From assembly GCF_017349315.1 (NCBI RefSeq), contig NZ_JAFMPP010000007.1:62001-126000 (forward strand): a stretch of DNA of 64,000 nt, read 5' to 3'. The translations under genes and the position numbers were made by a program. The number at the start of each line of letters is the position of its first letter. Within the stretch, counting starts at the first letter, position 1. This document shows, piece after piece, positions 19,295-27,912 of the stretch. Below the pieces are notes generated by a model. That model did no database searches and was not told the origin of the DNA. It saw only the letters and a program-made list of their open reading frames with translations. This stretch comes from Jiella flava (lineage in GTDB: Bacteria > Pseudomonadota > Alphaproteobacteria > Rhizobiales > Rhizobiaceae).

Positions 19295-20047
19295 TCAGTA
19301 GCGGCCGACCAACAATCCGCCGTCCACGGTAACGACCTGACCGGTCAGGTACCGGGCACCGCTGGACGCAAGGAACAGGATGACGTCGGCAATATCATCG
19401 GGTTCGCCGACCCGGCGCATCGGGATGAAGCCTGCGGCCGCCTCGAGCCCTTCCGGGCCGAGGGAATGGTCCTTGGAGAGCGCCTGCGCGGTGCGCACGT
19501 AACCCGGCGCGACGCCGTTGACCCGGATACCGTCAGCGGCCAGTTCGACGGCGAGGCCCCGGACCAGGCCGACGACACCGGCCTTGGCGGCGGAATAATG
19601 CACGTGCTCATCCCAGCCGTAGGCAACGCCCATGATCGAGGAGAGGCAGACGATCGCGCCGCGCTGCGCCGCGCGCATCTTCGGCGCGGCGGCCCGCACG
19701 ATCCGCATCATGCCCTTGAGGTCGATGTCGAAGGTCTGGTCCCACTTTGCGTCGGTCAGCTCGCCGAGCGGCACCTTGTGGGCGATGCCGGCATTGCAGA
19801 CCAGCACGTCCAACGGTCCGTAAGCTTCCTCGACCCCGGCGATCAGCGCATCGGTCGCAGCGGTGTCGCGAACGTCGAGCAGATGGAAGACGGCGGTGCC
19901 GCCATTCTCGGTGATCTGCCGCACGACCGCTTCGCCGTCCTCTTCGAGGATATCGGTGACGAGGACGCGGTAGCCGGCCTTGGCGAAGGCGAACGCCGTC
20001 GCCCGGCCAATGCCGATGCCAGCTCCGGTGATCAAGACCGTCTGCAT
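19295..20047 (-). CDS. Short-chain dehydrogenase/reductase (SDR), first copy
   Basis: NAD(P)-dependent oxidoreductase of 250 residues, classical SDR. Cofactor loop TGAGIGIG near residue 8, NAG motif in VLVCNAGIAH, catalytic Ser in LSSIMG and the YSAAK active site. The C-terminus ends YLTGQVVTVDGGLLVGRY, typical of the FabG-like tetrameric group. It is 13 bp from a second SDR, and both sit between the permeases and the binding-protein gene, which suggests that the imported compound has hydroxyl or carbonyl groups oxidised or reduced after uptake. Confidence 0.9.
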   Translation of the reverse strand: MQTVLITGAGIGIGRATAFAFAKAGYRVLVTDILEEDGEAVVRQITENGGTAVFHLLDVRDTAATDALIAGVEEAYGPLDVLVCNAGIAHKVPLGELTDAKWDQTFDIDLKGMMRIVRAAAPKMRAAQRGAIVCLSSIMGVAYGWDEHVHYSAAKAGVVGLVRGLAVELAADGIRVNGVAPGYVRTAQALSKDHSLGPEGLEAAAGFIPMRRVGEPDDIADVILFLASSGARYLTGQVVTVDGGLLVGRY

Positions 20048-20060
20048 GGCCGCGCTCCTC

Positions 20061-20810
20061 TCATAGCATCACGTCGCCGGAATTCGGCCCAAGCGTCTGG
20101 CCGACATAGATTTTCGCTTCGTCCGACGCGAGGAAGGCGACGGTCGCGGCAACGTCCTCGGGCTCGCCGAAACGGCCAAGCGGCAGCTCTTTCGCCTTGG
20201 CCGCGCGCCAGTCCGGTGACAGCCGCATCACCAGCTCCGTGGCGATCGGCCCCGGCGCAACCGCATTGACCCTGACGCCCGCGGCGCTGACTTCGCGGGC
20301 CAAGGCCTTGGTCAGGCCGATGATGCCGGCCTTGGCGGCGCTGTAATGGGTGAGTTCGACGCCGCCGATCTGGCCGAGCTGCGAGGCGACATTGACGATC
20401 ACACCCGCGCCGGCCTCCAGCATCGGATTGATCGCCCGCCGGCAGCCGAGAAAGCAGCCGCGCAGATGAACGGCGATCATCCTGTCGAAATCGTCGACCG
20501 CAAGATCCTTCAGCGGCACCTGCTGCACGATGCCGGCATTGTTGACGACGAGGCTCGCCGAGCCCCAGGCCTCCTCGCAGACCCCGAACATGCGGTCGAC
20601 TGCATCGGCATCGGCAACGTCGCCGGGCGCCGCCAGCGCCTCGCCGCCGCTCGCGCGGATCGCCTCGAGCGTCATATTAGCGGCCGCTGGATCGAGATCG
20701 TTGACCACGACCCGAGCGCCCTCTTCGGCCAGCCGCAAGGCGATCGCCTTGCCGATGCCGGCGCCCGCGCCGGTGACCACGGCCCGATGTCTGGAAAGCC
20801 GGGCCATCAC
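20061..20810 (-). CDS. Short-chain dehydrogenase/reductase (SDR), second copy
   Basis: Classical SDR, 249 residues: TGAGAGIG cofactor loop, a NAG motif in SLVVNNAGIV, and the HYSAAKAG active site. It shares that block with its neighbour but differs elsewhere (it ends VGQTLGPNSGDVML), so the two are divergent paralogues, perhaps acting on successive steps or opposite stereoisomers. The start overlaps the stop of the PotC-like permease as ATGA. Confidence 0.9.
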   Translation of the reverse strand: MMARLSRHRAVVTGAGAGIGKAIALRLAEEGARVVVNDLDPAAANMTLEAIRASGGEALAAPGDVADADAVDRMFGVCEEAWGSASLVVNNAGIVQQVPLKDLAVDDFDRMIAVHLRGCFLGCRRAINPMLEAGAGVIVNVASQLGQIGGVELTHYSAAKAGIIGLTKALAREVSAAGVRVNAVAPGPIATELVMRLSPDWRAAKAKELPLGRFGEPEDVAATVAFLASDEAKIYVGQTLGPNSGDVML

Positions 20811-21664
20811 GCGATCTCCTCCTGGAGGCCGATGGATCTGGCCGCAGCGCGGCGCACCGACAGCGCCATGAGGACGCCGTAGATCGTCAGCAGCGCAAAG
20901 GAGAACAGCGTCGTCAGGACACCAAAGGCGAAGAGGTTCGGGTGAATTTCGACGGCGAAGGTGCCGTAGATCGCGATCGGGATCGTCACCTGCGAGCCGG
21001 CGGTGAACAGCGTGCGCGGAAACTCGTCATAGCTCAGCGTGAAGGCAAATAGCATCGCCGAGAGGACGCCCGGAAAGATCATCGGGAAGGTGATCTTGCG
21101 AAAGGTCGTCGCCGGCGTCACGCCCAGGGACCAAGACGCTTCTTCGACGGAGGCGTCGAAGCGGTTGAAGATCGCCAGCATCACCAGGAAACAGAACGGA
21201 TAGGTATAGACGACATGGAGGACAAAGGCGGTGCCCCACCAGGTGCGCGGAATGCCCGCCTGTTCGGCGACGAGCGCCATGCCGAGGCCGAGCAGGACGC
21301 CCGGCACCATCATGCCGAGAATGATCAGGTAGAAGACGAAGCTCGAGCCCTTGAACCGGCGGCGGAACGCCTGCGCGGTCAATGTTCCGAGGATCGTCGA
21401 GACCACCATGGTAGCGAAGGCGAGGATCAGCGAGCGCGTCAGCGCCTCGCCAATCGGCAGCGGCGCGACCCGCGACGGCGGCGCGATGCCAAGCACATGC
21501 TTGTACCAGAACAGCGACCACGCGATGATCGGAAATTGCGGCCCGCCCTCCGGCCCCTGCTGGAAGGAGAGGATCGCCATGATGACGAAAGGGCCGTAGA
21601 GAAACGCGATGAACAGCGCCGTATAGGCGGCGAGAACGAGGCGAAGGCCCTTCAACTGATGCAT
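20807..21664 (-). CDS. ABC transporter permease, PotC type
   Basis: Membrane subunit of the polyamine-type importer, 285 residues and about six hydrophobic helices. Begins MHQLKGLRLVLAAYTALFIAFLYGPF, and has the EAA-type loop DASVEEASWSLGVTPATTFRKITFP that contacts the ATPases. It is 10 bp after the PotB-like gene and overlaps the second SDR by 4 nt. Confidence 0.92.
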   Translation of the reverse strand: MHQLKGLRLVLAAYTALFIAFLYGPFVIMAILSFQQGPEGGPQFPIIAWSLFWYKHVLGIAPPSRVAPLPIGEALTRSLILAFATMVVSTILGTLTAQAFRRRFKGSSFVFYLIILGMMVPGVLLGLGMALVAEQAGIPRTWWGTAFVLHVVYTYPFCFLVMLAIFNRFDASVEEASWSLGVTPATTFRKITFPMIFPGVLSAMLFAFTLSYDEFPRTLFTAGSQVTIPIAIYGTFAVEIHPNLFAFGVLTTLFSFALLTIYGVLMALSVRRAAARSIGLQEEIA

Positions 21665-21674
21665 GACGGGCTCC

Positions 21675-22586
21675 TCACAATTCCCGCCGCAGATCGACCA
21701 GCCTGAGAAGGCCGGCGATCACGGCCGCCATCACCACCGTCAGCACCACGCCGGCAACGGCGGCGAAGGCCCATTTCAGCGAGCCGACCTGGGTGACGAT
21801 AATGTTGCCGAGCAGATTGACCTTGCGCCCCGACAGGGCGGCCGAGGTGGCAAATTCGCCAAGCACCATGACTGAGACAAAGATCGCGCCGACGGTGACC
21901 CCCGGCAGGCTCAACGGAAAGATGATGCGGCGAAAGATGGTCATCGGCGAGGCGCCGAGATCGCGGGCCGCCTCGATCAGGCTGTCGTCGATCCGCGCCA
22001 GCATGAAGGCGATCGGCCCGACCATGAAGACCACATAGATCTGCACCATGCCGATGATCACCGACAGCTCGGTGAAGAGCAGCTGCGAAATCGGATGGGA
22101 GATCACCCCGAACTTCATCAGGACGATGTTGATCGCGCCCTCGCGGCCGAGCATCGGCCGCCAGGCGAGAACACGGATCAGGAACGAGGTCCAGAACGGA
22201 ATGACGCAGGCGACGAGCAGGATCGTCTGGACCGTCTTGTCGCGGACGAACTGACCGATGAACAGCGCCGTCGGATAACCGATCGCGAAGGTCAGCCCAA
22301 GCACGATCAACCAGATCCGCAATGTGCGCATCAAAGCCTCGACATAGGTGTCGGAGCTGAAGAAGGTCACCCACGACTTCAAGGTCAGCGTCGAGTGGAT
22401 GGCAAAGGTCGTCTGCGTCCAGAAGCTGACATAGAGCATCATCAAGAGCGGCATGACGAGAAAGACGAGCATCCACAAAACGCCCGGCAACAGCAGGACA
22501 TAGTGCCGGTTGCGTGCCAGGAAGCTCGGCTTGGCCGGAGCGCTCTGACCGGCCACATAGACGATGTCGGTGTTGGTCGCGGTCAT
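21675..22586 (-). CDS. ABC transporter permease, PotB type
   Basis: First membrane subunit of the importer, about 303 residues. I chose the ATG at 22586 (MTATNTDIVYVAG), which shares its A with the ATPase stop codon (TGATG); an upstream in-frame start would lie inside the ATPase gene. A long N-terminal helix (YVLLLPGVLWMLVFLVMPLL) is followed by the EAA loop SLIEAARDLGASPMTIFRRIIFP. It pairs with the PotC-type permease. Confidence 0.92.
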   Translation of the reverse strand: MTATNTDIVYVAGQSAPAKPSFLARNRHYVLLLPGVLWMLVFLVMPLLMMLYVSFWTQTTFAIHSTLTLKSWVTFFSSDTYVEALMRTLRIWLIVLGLTFAIGYPTALFIGQFVRDKTVQTILLVACVIPFWTSFLIRVLAWRPMLGREGAINIVLMKFGVISHPISQLLFTELSVIIGMVQIYVVFMVGPIAFMLARIDDSLIEAARDLGASPMTIFRRIIFPLSLPGVTVGAIFVSVMVLGEFATSAALSGRKVNLLGNIIVTQVGSLKWAFAAVAGVVLTVVMAAVIAGLLRLVDLRREL

Positions 22587-23689
22587 CACGCAGCCCTGCC
22601 CAGGCGATCGTTGGAAATCAGCGTGCCGGCCGCGTCGAAAGCGAGAACGTCGCAGATGGCCCAACTGAGGCGGCGCGGCTCGTCAGGCCGCAGCACGATC
22701 GGATCGAAGCGGCTGAGATGACGCTCGACCTCCATCACGGCGCCGTCGGGCAGGCGAAAGAGATAGACCACCCGGCTGCCGAGGAACTCGCTGGCAATGA
22801 AGGTCGCCGGCAACGATGCCCGGTCATCGTCGAGCGCGGCCGCCGGTTCGTCGATGGCGACGGCGTCATAGCGCAACGCGTAATGCGCCGCATCACCAAC
22901 GCCCGGCGGCAGCGGCAGATCGTGCGCGCCGCGGCGGAAACGCCCCCCCGAGCTTTTGCCGGACAGAAGATTGTAGGCGTTGACGAAGCGGGCGACCCGC
23001 ACAGTTGCCGGCGCGCTATAGACCGTCGCCGGCGAATCCACCTGAAGCACCCGGCCGGCATCGAGAACGACCATGCGATCGCCCATCGCCAGGGCCTCGG
23101 CCTCGTTGCCGGTCACATGGAGGAACGTCACGCCCAGGGCCTCGCGGATACGCCGCAGCTCGACGGTCATGCGCTCGCGCAAATTGGCGTCGAGCGCTCC
23201 GAGCGGCTCGTCGAGCAGGCAGATCTTCGGCTCGGTGACGAGGGTCCGGGCGAGCGAAACCCGTTGCTTCTGGCCGCCGGATAGCTGCCCGATCTGCCGG
23301 CCTTCGAGACCGGCCAGACCGACCAGATCGATCATCCGGGCGACCCGCCGCGCGACCTCGGCCGCATCGCTTACCGGCGCGAGGCGGCGATGGCGCAGAC
23401 CAAAGGCGATGTTGTCGGCAACGCTCATGGTGGGAAACAGCGCGTATTTCTGCTGAACGAAGCCGAGGCCGCGCAGATGGGCCGGGGCATGGGTGAGATC
23501 GGCGCCGTCGAGACGGATCTTTCCGGCGTCTGCCTGTTCGAGCCCGGCGATCAGCCGCAACAAGGTCGACTTTCCGGAGCCGGACGGCCCGAGCAGCGTC
23601 AGATATTCATCATTCCGCACGCTGAGCGCGACATCGACGAGAGCCGGCACGCCATCGAAGGCTTTGGCGAGGCCGTCGATCTCCATCAT
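22586..23689 (-). CDS. ABC importer ATPase, PotA type (second of two; H-loop histidine missing)
   Basis: Nucleotide-binding subunit and first gene of the 12-kb operon, about 367 residues. Walker A GPSGSGKST (34-42), Q-loop Gln80, signature LSGGQ (136-140) and Walker B CLLDEP (Asp160-Glu161) are normal. The switch region reads HVTGNEAEAL where relatives have VTHDQEEAL, so the H-loop histidine is glycine (Gly194). I chose the ATG at 23689 (MMEIDGLAKAF), which starts right at the ABC fold; the frame runs open to 23785 over the promoter. Its defect complements that of the ATPase at 16860-17969 (see findings). The C-terminus is TOBE-like. Confidence 0.9.
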   Translation of the reverse strand: MMEIDGLAKAFDGVPALVDVALSVRNDEYLTLLGPSGSGKSTLLRLIAGLEQADAGKIRLDGADLTHAPAHLRGLGFVQQKYALFPTMSVADNIAFGLRHRRLAPVSDAAEVARRVARMIDLVGLAGLEGRQIGQLSGGQKQRVSLARTLVTEPKICLLDEPLGALDANLRERMTVELRRIREALGVTFLHVTGNEAEALAMGDRMVVLDAGRVLQVDSPATVYSAPATVRVARFVNAYNLLSGKSSGGRFRRGAHDLPLPPGVGDAAHYALRYDAVAIDEPAAALDDDRASLPATFIASEFLGSRVVYLFRLPDGAVMEVERHLSRFDPIVLRPDEPRRLSWAICDVLAFDAAGTLISNDRLGRAA

Positions 23690-24034
23690 CCGGGTACCCG
23701 TCCTTTCCACGGCCGATTGGCTGCGACGGGTCAAAGGCTCTGACTTTGGTTCACAAGAGTCAATATAAAAAGGCGAAATTGTCATACATTTTTTAAAATG
23801 ACGGCTTTTTCAGCGTTTTGTCTAGAAATTCACCATTCGAAAATGCACTTTGGTTCACGCAATGCGTTTCTTGGTGTAAAATTTGCTGGCATTTGATGTT
23901 GGCGGGCGAAACCGCTACAGCCTCGCCCCGAACGTCAGACGTCATGCGCATTGTATATTTGACGTGAAATCAATGATTTGGAGCCGCGCTTTGAAGGCCC
24001 GAGCGGGCGGATGGCGCGGTGCAATGTTGTTTGA
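23690..24034. promoter_or_regulatory. Divergent operon / gntR promoter region with a 12-bp direct repeat
   Basis: AT-rich 345-bp region between the transporter operon and the GntR regulator. The 12-mer ACTTTGGTTCAC occurs exactly at 23743-23754 and 23847-23858, 104 bp apart, and is a candidate operator for the adjacent regulator. I see no other structure; the promoters themselves cannot be placed with confidence. Confidence 0.5.
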
Positions 24035-25027
24035 ATGGACACCAGGAATTTGATCAGCCAGAGGCCGGAACCGCGCTATGTGACGATCGAGCGAGCCTTG
24101 TCGCGCGCCATCGCCTCCGGCGCTCTGCCTGCCGGCACAGTGCTCACCGAAGGCCCCATCGCCGATCTCTTCGGCACCAGCCGGACGCCGGTGCGCACCG
24201 CGCTCAACGACCTGATGGCGAAAGGCAGCCTCGCGCGGTTCGAGGGCCGTGGCTTTGTCGTTCAGGGCGGCGAACCGGCCCGCGTCCCGCTGACGCCGGC
24301 AATGCTCGGCATCGGCGACGGCGAGCCAGCCAAGCCCCACCCCGTCGCCGCCCACCTCATCGCCCGGGATTTCGAGGACACGCTGGCGCAGGCCCTGCCC
24401 TTCGGCTCCTGGCGGATCAACGAGCAGGCCGCCGCCGAGCACTTTGCCGTCAGCCGCACGGTGGTGCGCGAGCTCTTGTCGCGCTTTCAGGATCGCGGGC
24501 TGGTGCGCAAGGATCTCCGCTCACACTGGATGATCGGGCCGCTAACGGCGCGCGACATCAACCATTATTTCGCCGTGCGCCGGAAGCTGGAGCCACTCGC
24601 CCTCACCGACAGCGCCCCGCTGACCTCGATGGACGCCATCGACGCGATGCGCCAACGGCTCCAGACGGCGTTGACGACGCCGCACAGCCTTGCGCCCGAT
24701 CGCCTGGCGGAAATCGAGCACGATCTGCATGTGCGGCTGTTGTCGCGCTCACCCAATCCGCATTTGTTGCGAATGATCGGCCAGAGTCAGATGGCGCTGG
24801 TGGTCAACCGGGTCTTTGCCAAAGCGGTCGGCTCGCGCCCGTTCGAACTGGCCTTGCGCGAGCACGCGATCGTCTATGAGTTCCTGATCCGCCGGGCCTG
24901 GAGCGCCGCAGCGGCCGCACTCGACGAGCATCTCCACCTATCGGCCGAGCGCACCTGCAAGCGGCTGATGGCCATTTCGGTGTTTCCGATGCCGGATTTG
25001 CCGCGCTACCTGAAACAATCCGCCTGA
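24035..25027 (+). CDS. GntR-family transcriptional regulator with two winged-helix domains and an FCD-like domain
   Basis: Regulator of 330 residues, longer than usual FadR/FCD members (about 220-250). It contains two GntR-type winged helices: the first at about 15-80 (ERALSRAIASGALPAGT, then FGTSRTPVRTALNDL and the wing EGRGFVV), the second at about 110-165 (FEDTLAQALPFGSWRINE, then FAVSRTVVRELLSRF). A helical FCD-like effector domain follows (about 170-315, VRRKLEPLAL to ALDEHLHLSAERTCK). Divergent from the importer operon, which it probably controls. Confidence 0.88.
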   Translation: MDTRNLISQRPEPRYVTIERALSRAIASGALPAGTVLTEGPIADLFGTSRTPVRTALNDLMAKGSLARFEGRGFVVQGGEPARVPLTPAMLGIGDGEPAKPHPVAAHLIARDFEDTLAQALPFGSWRINEQAAAEHFAVSRTVVRELLSRFQDRGLVRKDLRSHWMIGPLTARDINHYFAVRRKLEPLALTDSAPLTSMDAIDAMRQRLQTALTTPHSLAPDRLAEIEHDLHVRLLSRSPNPHLLRMIGQSQMALVVNRVFAKAVGSRPFELALREHAIVYEFLIRRAWSAAAAALDEHLHLSAERTCKRLMAISVFPMPDLPRYLKQSA

Positions 25028-25066
25028 TCATCGGCGGGGGACCGTCGGCAACGTGCCGCCGTCGCT

Positions 25067-26287
25067 TCAATGGCCGAGCGCGGCCTCCCATTTGCGGACG
25101 AAATAATTGTGCTCGGTCATCACCGTGTCCCAGACGACGATCCTCTCCATCCGCTCGGCGTAGCTGCCCCCTTCGCGCCTTTCGCCGACCGCATAGATGT
25201 GGCGCCCGAAGGCGTCGCAAATCGGCTCCTCGGCCGGACGCCCCTCGTACCAAAAGGCCCATTCGGCCGGCGTCAGATAGGGTTTCACCGCAGCTGGATT
25301 CGACATATAGGCGCCATTGCGCGCCATCAGCGCCCCCGCCTCGCCCTCCAGCCACCAGTTCAAATAATCATAGGCCGCGTCGCGCTGCCAGTCATTGAGA
25401 TCGGCCGACAGGCCGAGGCCGCCGAACCAGCCGCGGCAGCCTTCACCCGGGATAACCATCGACACTGTTTGGCCCCGAGCCCGCAAATTGGTCAGCCCCG
25501 ACCACCAGAGCGATCCGATCGTCGGATTTCCCTCGCATATCGCATCCAGCGCTTCCGCCTCATCGGCCCAAAACTGCCGAAAATGTCCGCGGCTGCGATA
25601 AACGCCGATCAGCGCCGTGAGCGCGTCGATTTCCTCCAACGACAGATCGTCGATCGCCCCGGGGCTGAATTCGCCGCGCGCCACCAAGGCCAGCAGAAGG
25701 TCGAGGCTGCCGATCGCGGCATCGGACTGCAGCACGACTTTGCCGGCCCAGCGCGGATCGAGCAACGCGCCCCAGCTGGTCACCACGCCAGCCTCGGCGC
25801 CCGCAACGGCAAATCCATCGGCATTGTGGACGGTCGGAACCAGCGACACCCGCTGCGAAGGCGCTTCGCCAAGCGACCCATCGGCTTGGACGAACAGACG
25901 CAGCGATGGGTCACCGCCCGGAGCACGGGCAGATCCCGGCGTCAGCCGACCTTTTTTCGGCAAGTCGTTGATTTCGTCCCAGCGGATAATGCGGGTCAGA
26001 TCGATCGGCTGGATCGAACCGGTCGGCCAGATCAGGTCGACATCGTGAAACCACTGATCATAGACGTCGAAACTGCCGGGCTCGAGCGCGCAGCGCCGCT
26101 GGGCGGCGGTGCCATCGAGGGTGATGAAGTCGAGCGCGACGCCGAGCGCCTTCTTCGAGGCCGCCTTGATCGGCTCGATCTGGGTGACGGAGGTCCCGAG
26201 GACACGCAGCGCGGGCCGTGTTCGACGCACCGCCGGGGCGGAACGGGCGTCGCCGCGGCTCGTGCGGTCAGCCGTATCAAAACGCAT
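25067..26287 (-). CDS. PotD-like binding protein without a signal peptide
   Basis: Related to the binding protein at 18040-19251: both have a LRxxGxSVT segment at the start of the fold and AFWYEG near the end (AFWYEGRPAEE here). About 406 residues from the ATG at 26287, which has an excellent AGGAGG 7 nt upstream. The first 30 residues (MRFDTADRTSRGD..., then RRTRPALRV) have no hydrophobic core, no Tat-type leader and no lipobox, so the protein is predicted to stay in the cytoplasm unless the start is wrong. No permease lies beside it. It ends 39 bp from the convergent gntR gene. It may be a cytoplasmic ligand sensor, or a binding protein with a lost leader. Confidence 0.85.
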   Translation of the reverse strand: MRFDTADRTSRGDARSAPAVRRTRPALRVLGTSVTQIEPIKAASKKALGVALDFITLDGTAAQRRCALEPGSFDVYDQWFHDVDLIWPTGSIQPIDLTRIIRWDEINDLPKKGRLTPGSARAPGGDPSLRLFVQADGSLGEAPSQRVSLVPTVHNADGFAVAGAEAGVVTSWGALLDPRWAGKVVLQSDAAIGSLDLLLALVARGEFSPGAIDDLSLEEIDALTALIGVYRSRGHFRQFWADEAEALDAICEGNPTIGSLWWSGLTNLRARGQTVSMVIPGEGCRGWFGGLGLSADLNDWQRDAAYDYLNWWLEGEAGALMARNGAYMSNPAAVKPYLTPAEWAFWYEGRPAEEPICDAFGRHIYAVGERREGGSYAERMERIVVWDTVMTEHNYFVRKWEAALGH

Positions 26288-26380
26288 TCGCCCGCCTCCT
26301 GACGGCACGCCGAGACTGCCATGCCTCATCGCCGGTCCGATGCCTCAGAACATTATCATTCGATCATGCTGCACAGAATT

Positions 26381-27880
26381 TCAGCGGCGTGAAGGCGGAA
26401 TTTTCGCCGTGTCGCGGCATGCCGGCGCAACCCCCTCATCCTCTTGATACGCCGACCCGCTTGCGGCCGCAGATGCTAGCGTCCGAAGCGCGTCGTAATC
26501 GGTCTTGCCGGAAGCGAGGCGCGGCCAAATCTCGACGATGACGATTCGCCTCGGGGCTGCGCCCGACCCGAAAACGGCCTGACAGGCAGCCTTCGCTGCC
26601 GCGATGGCCCCGTCGTCAAGCTGACCGGCGACAAAGCCGACCGGAATGCGGCCACGGCGGGCGTCGGGCATGTCCATCACCGCCGCCTCGACAATGCCGG
26701 GCTGTGCGAGCAAAAGCGCCTCCAGCGCTTCGGGATGGACAACGCTGTCGGCAACATTGAACGCCCGATCGGCACGGCCCGCGAGGGAAAGATTGCCGGC
26801 CTCGTCAAACCAACCTAGCTCGCCGACGGTCAGCCAACGCCCCTCCCAGCGCGTCGCCGCGCTCGCACCGACGGCATAATCGTCAAAGAGATACGGGCTC
26901 GCCACCCAGACCGTGCCGATGTCGCCGACGCGCGCCTTACCGCCGGTCGCAGTCTCGATCCGGATTTCGCAGCCCGGATAGGGCTTGCCGACGGATCCCA
27001 CAGGACAGGCGCGATCGCAAAGAGTCATGAAGCTGGTTTCGGCCGCGCCGTAAAACGCTGCGATCTCGGCTTGCGGGAACAGCCGCCGCGCCGCCGTGCG
27101 CGCGCCCTCGTCCAAAAATCCGCCCCCGATCACCAGGCGCTTGACACCCGGCGACAGCGCCCCGGTCGGAACGGCGAGCGCCAGTTGCCGCAGATGGGTG
27201 GGGCTGGCATAGACGAGCGTCGGCGTCCCGTCGCCAAAGGCCTCGGCCTGACGGTCCGGCCGTTGATCCCCGAGCAGCCGCAGACCGGCGCCGAGCCACA
27301 ATGCCTCGACGATCGCGTAGAGCGGCAGCGAATGCTGCAGGGTGCCGAACACCGCGACCGTGTCGGCCGACCCCAGCGGCCACAGGCGACGATTGACCTC
27401 AAAACTGGCAATCCAGGAGGCCTGGCTGCGGCGGATTCGCTTGGCCACGCCCGTGGTGCCGCCGGTTTCGCATTCCAGGAACGGGCGCCGAAGCGCGATC
27501 GCCTGACGCCCCCGGTGATGCTCCAGGCTCACCGGATGACCGCGCCCAGGTTCACGGCAAACGCAAAACGGCCGCCCAGCCTCGATCGCGGCGAGAAGCT
27601 GCGACACAGCCTGCACGATCGGCCGACCTGCAATCTCAACGAGGCCCCCTTCGGGACCATCAGCGAAATCCCCCGCCACACGCTCGAACGGGCCGAGACG
27701 GCCAAGATCAATGCGGGCCTTGGGATGAATGCGAAACCGGTCTTGCGTTTTCGTCGGGACGCTTGCCATCGGGCCTTGGTTCACTGTCATGGGCACCGCG
27801 CCGGGCGGTGCAACGGGAGACGGCACCGTCCCGCCGTGATCTGACCAAAGGACCGCCCTGCCGCTCCCATCCTTAAGCAT
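26381..27880 (-). CDS. AMP-forming acyl-CoA synthetase / ligase
   Basis: ANL-superfamily enzyme (ATP + acid + CoA to acyl-CoA, or other adenylate), about 499 residues. Seen: the P-loop-like ETGGTTGVAKRIRR at about 155-168, a YGAAETS motif (A5-type), TVGELGW and LAGRADR (A7/A8 hinge, where D is normal), and a C-terminal LASGKTDY holding the catalytic lysine. The start is uncertain: the ATG at 27880 has no clear ribosome site, and a later ATG would also leave the fold intact. It lies 33 bp after the thiolase. Together they suggest CoA-activation and thiolysis of the amide-derived acid. Confidence 0.82.
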   Translation of the reverse strand: MLKDGSGRAVLWSDHGGTVPSPVAPPGAVPMTVNQGPMASVPTKTQDRFRIHPKARIDLGRLGPFERVAGDFADGPEGGLVEIAGRPIVQAVSQLLAAIEAGRPFCVCREPGRGHPVSLEHHRGRQAIALRRPFLECETGGTTGVAKRIRRSQASWIASFEVNRRLWPLGSADTVAVFGTLQHSLPLYAIVEALWLGAGLRLLGDQRPDRQAEAFGDGTPTLVYASPTHLRQLALAVPTGALSPGVKRLVIGGGFLDEGARTAARRLFPQAEIAAFYGAAETSFMTLCDRACPVGSVGKPYPGCEIRIETATGGKARVGDIGTVWVASPYLFDDYAVGASAATRWEGRWLTVGELGWFDEAGNLSLAGRADRAFNVADSVVHPEALEALLLAQPGIVEAAVMDMPDARRGRIPVGFVAGQLDDGAIAAAKAACQAVFGSGAAPRRIVIVEIWPRLASGKTDYDALRTLASAAASGSAYQEDEGVAPACRDTAKIPPSRR

Positions 27881-27912
27881 CGCGCAGGCTGAAAAGCGAC
27901 CCCCCCCGATCG

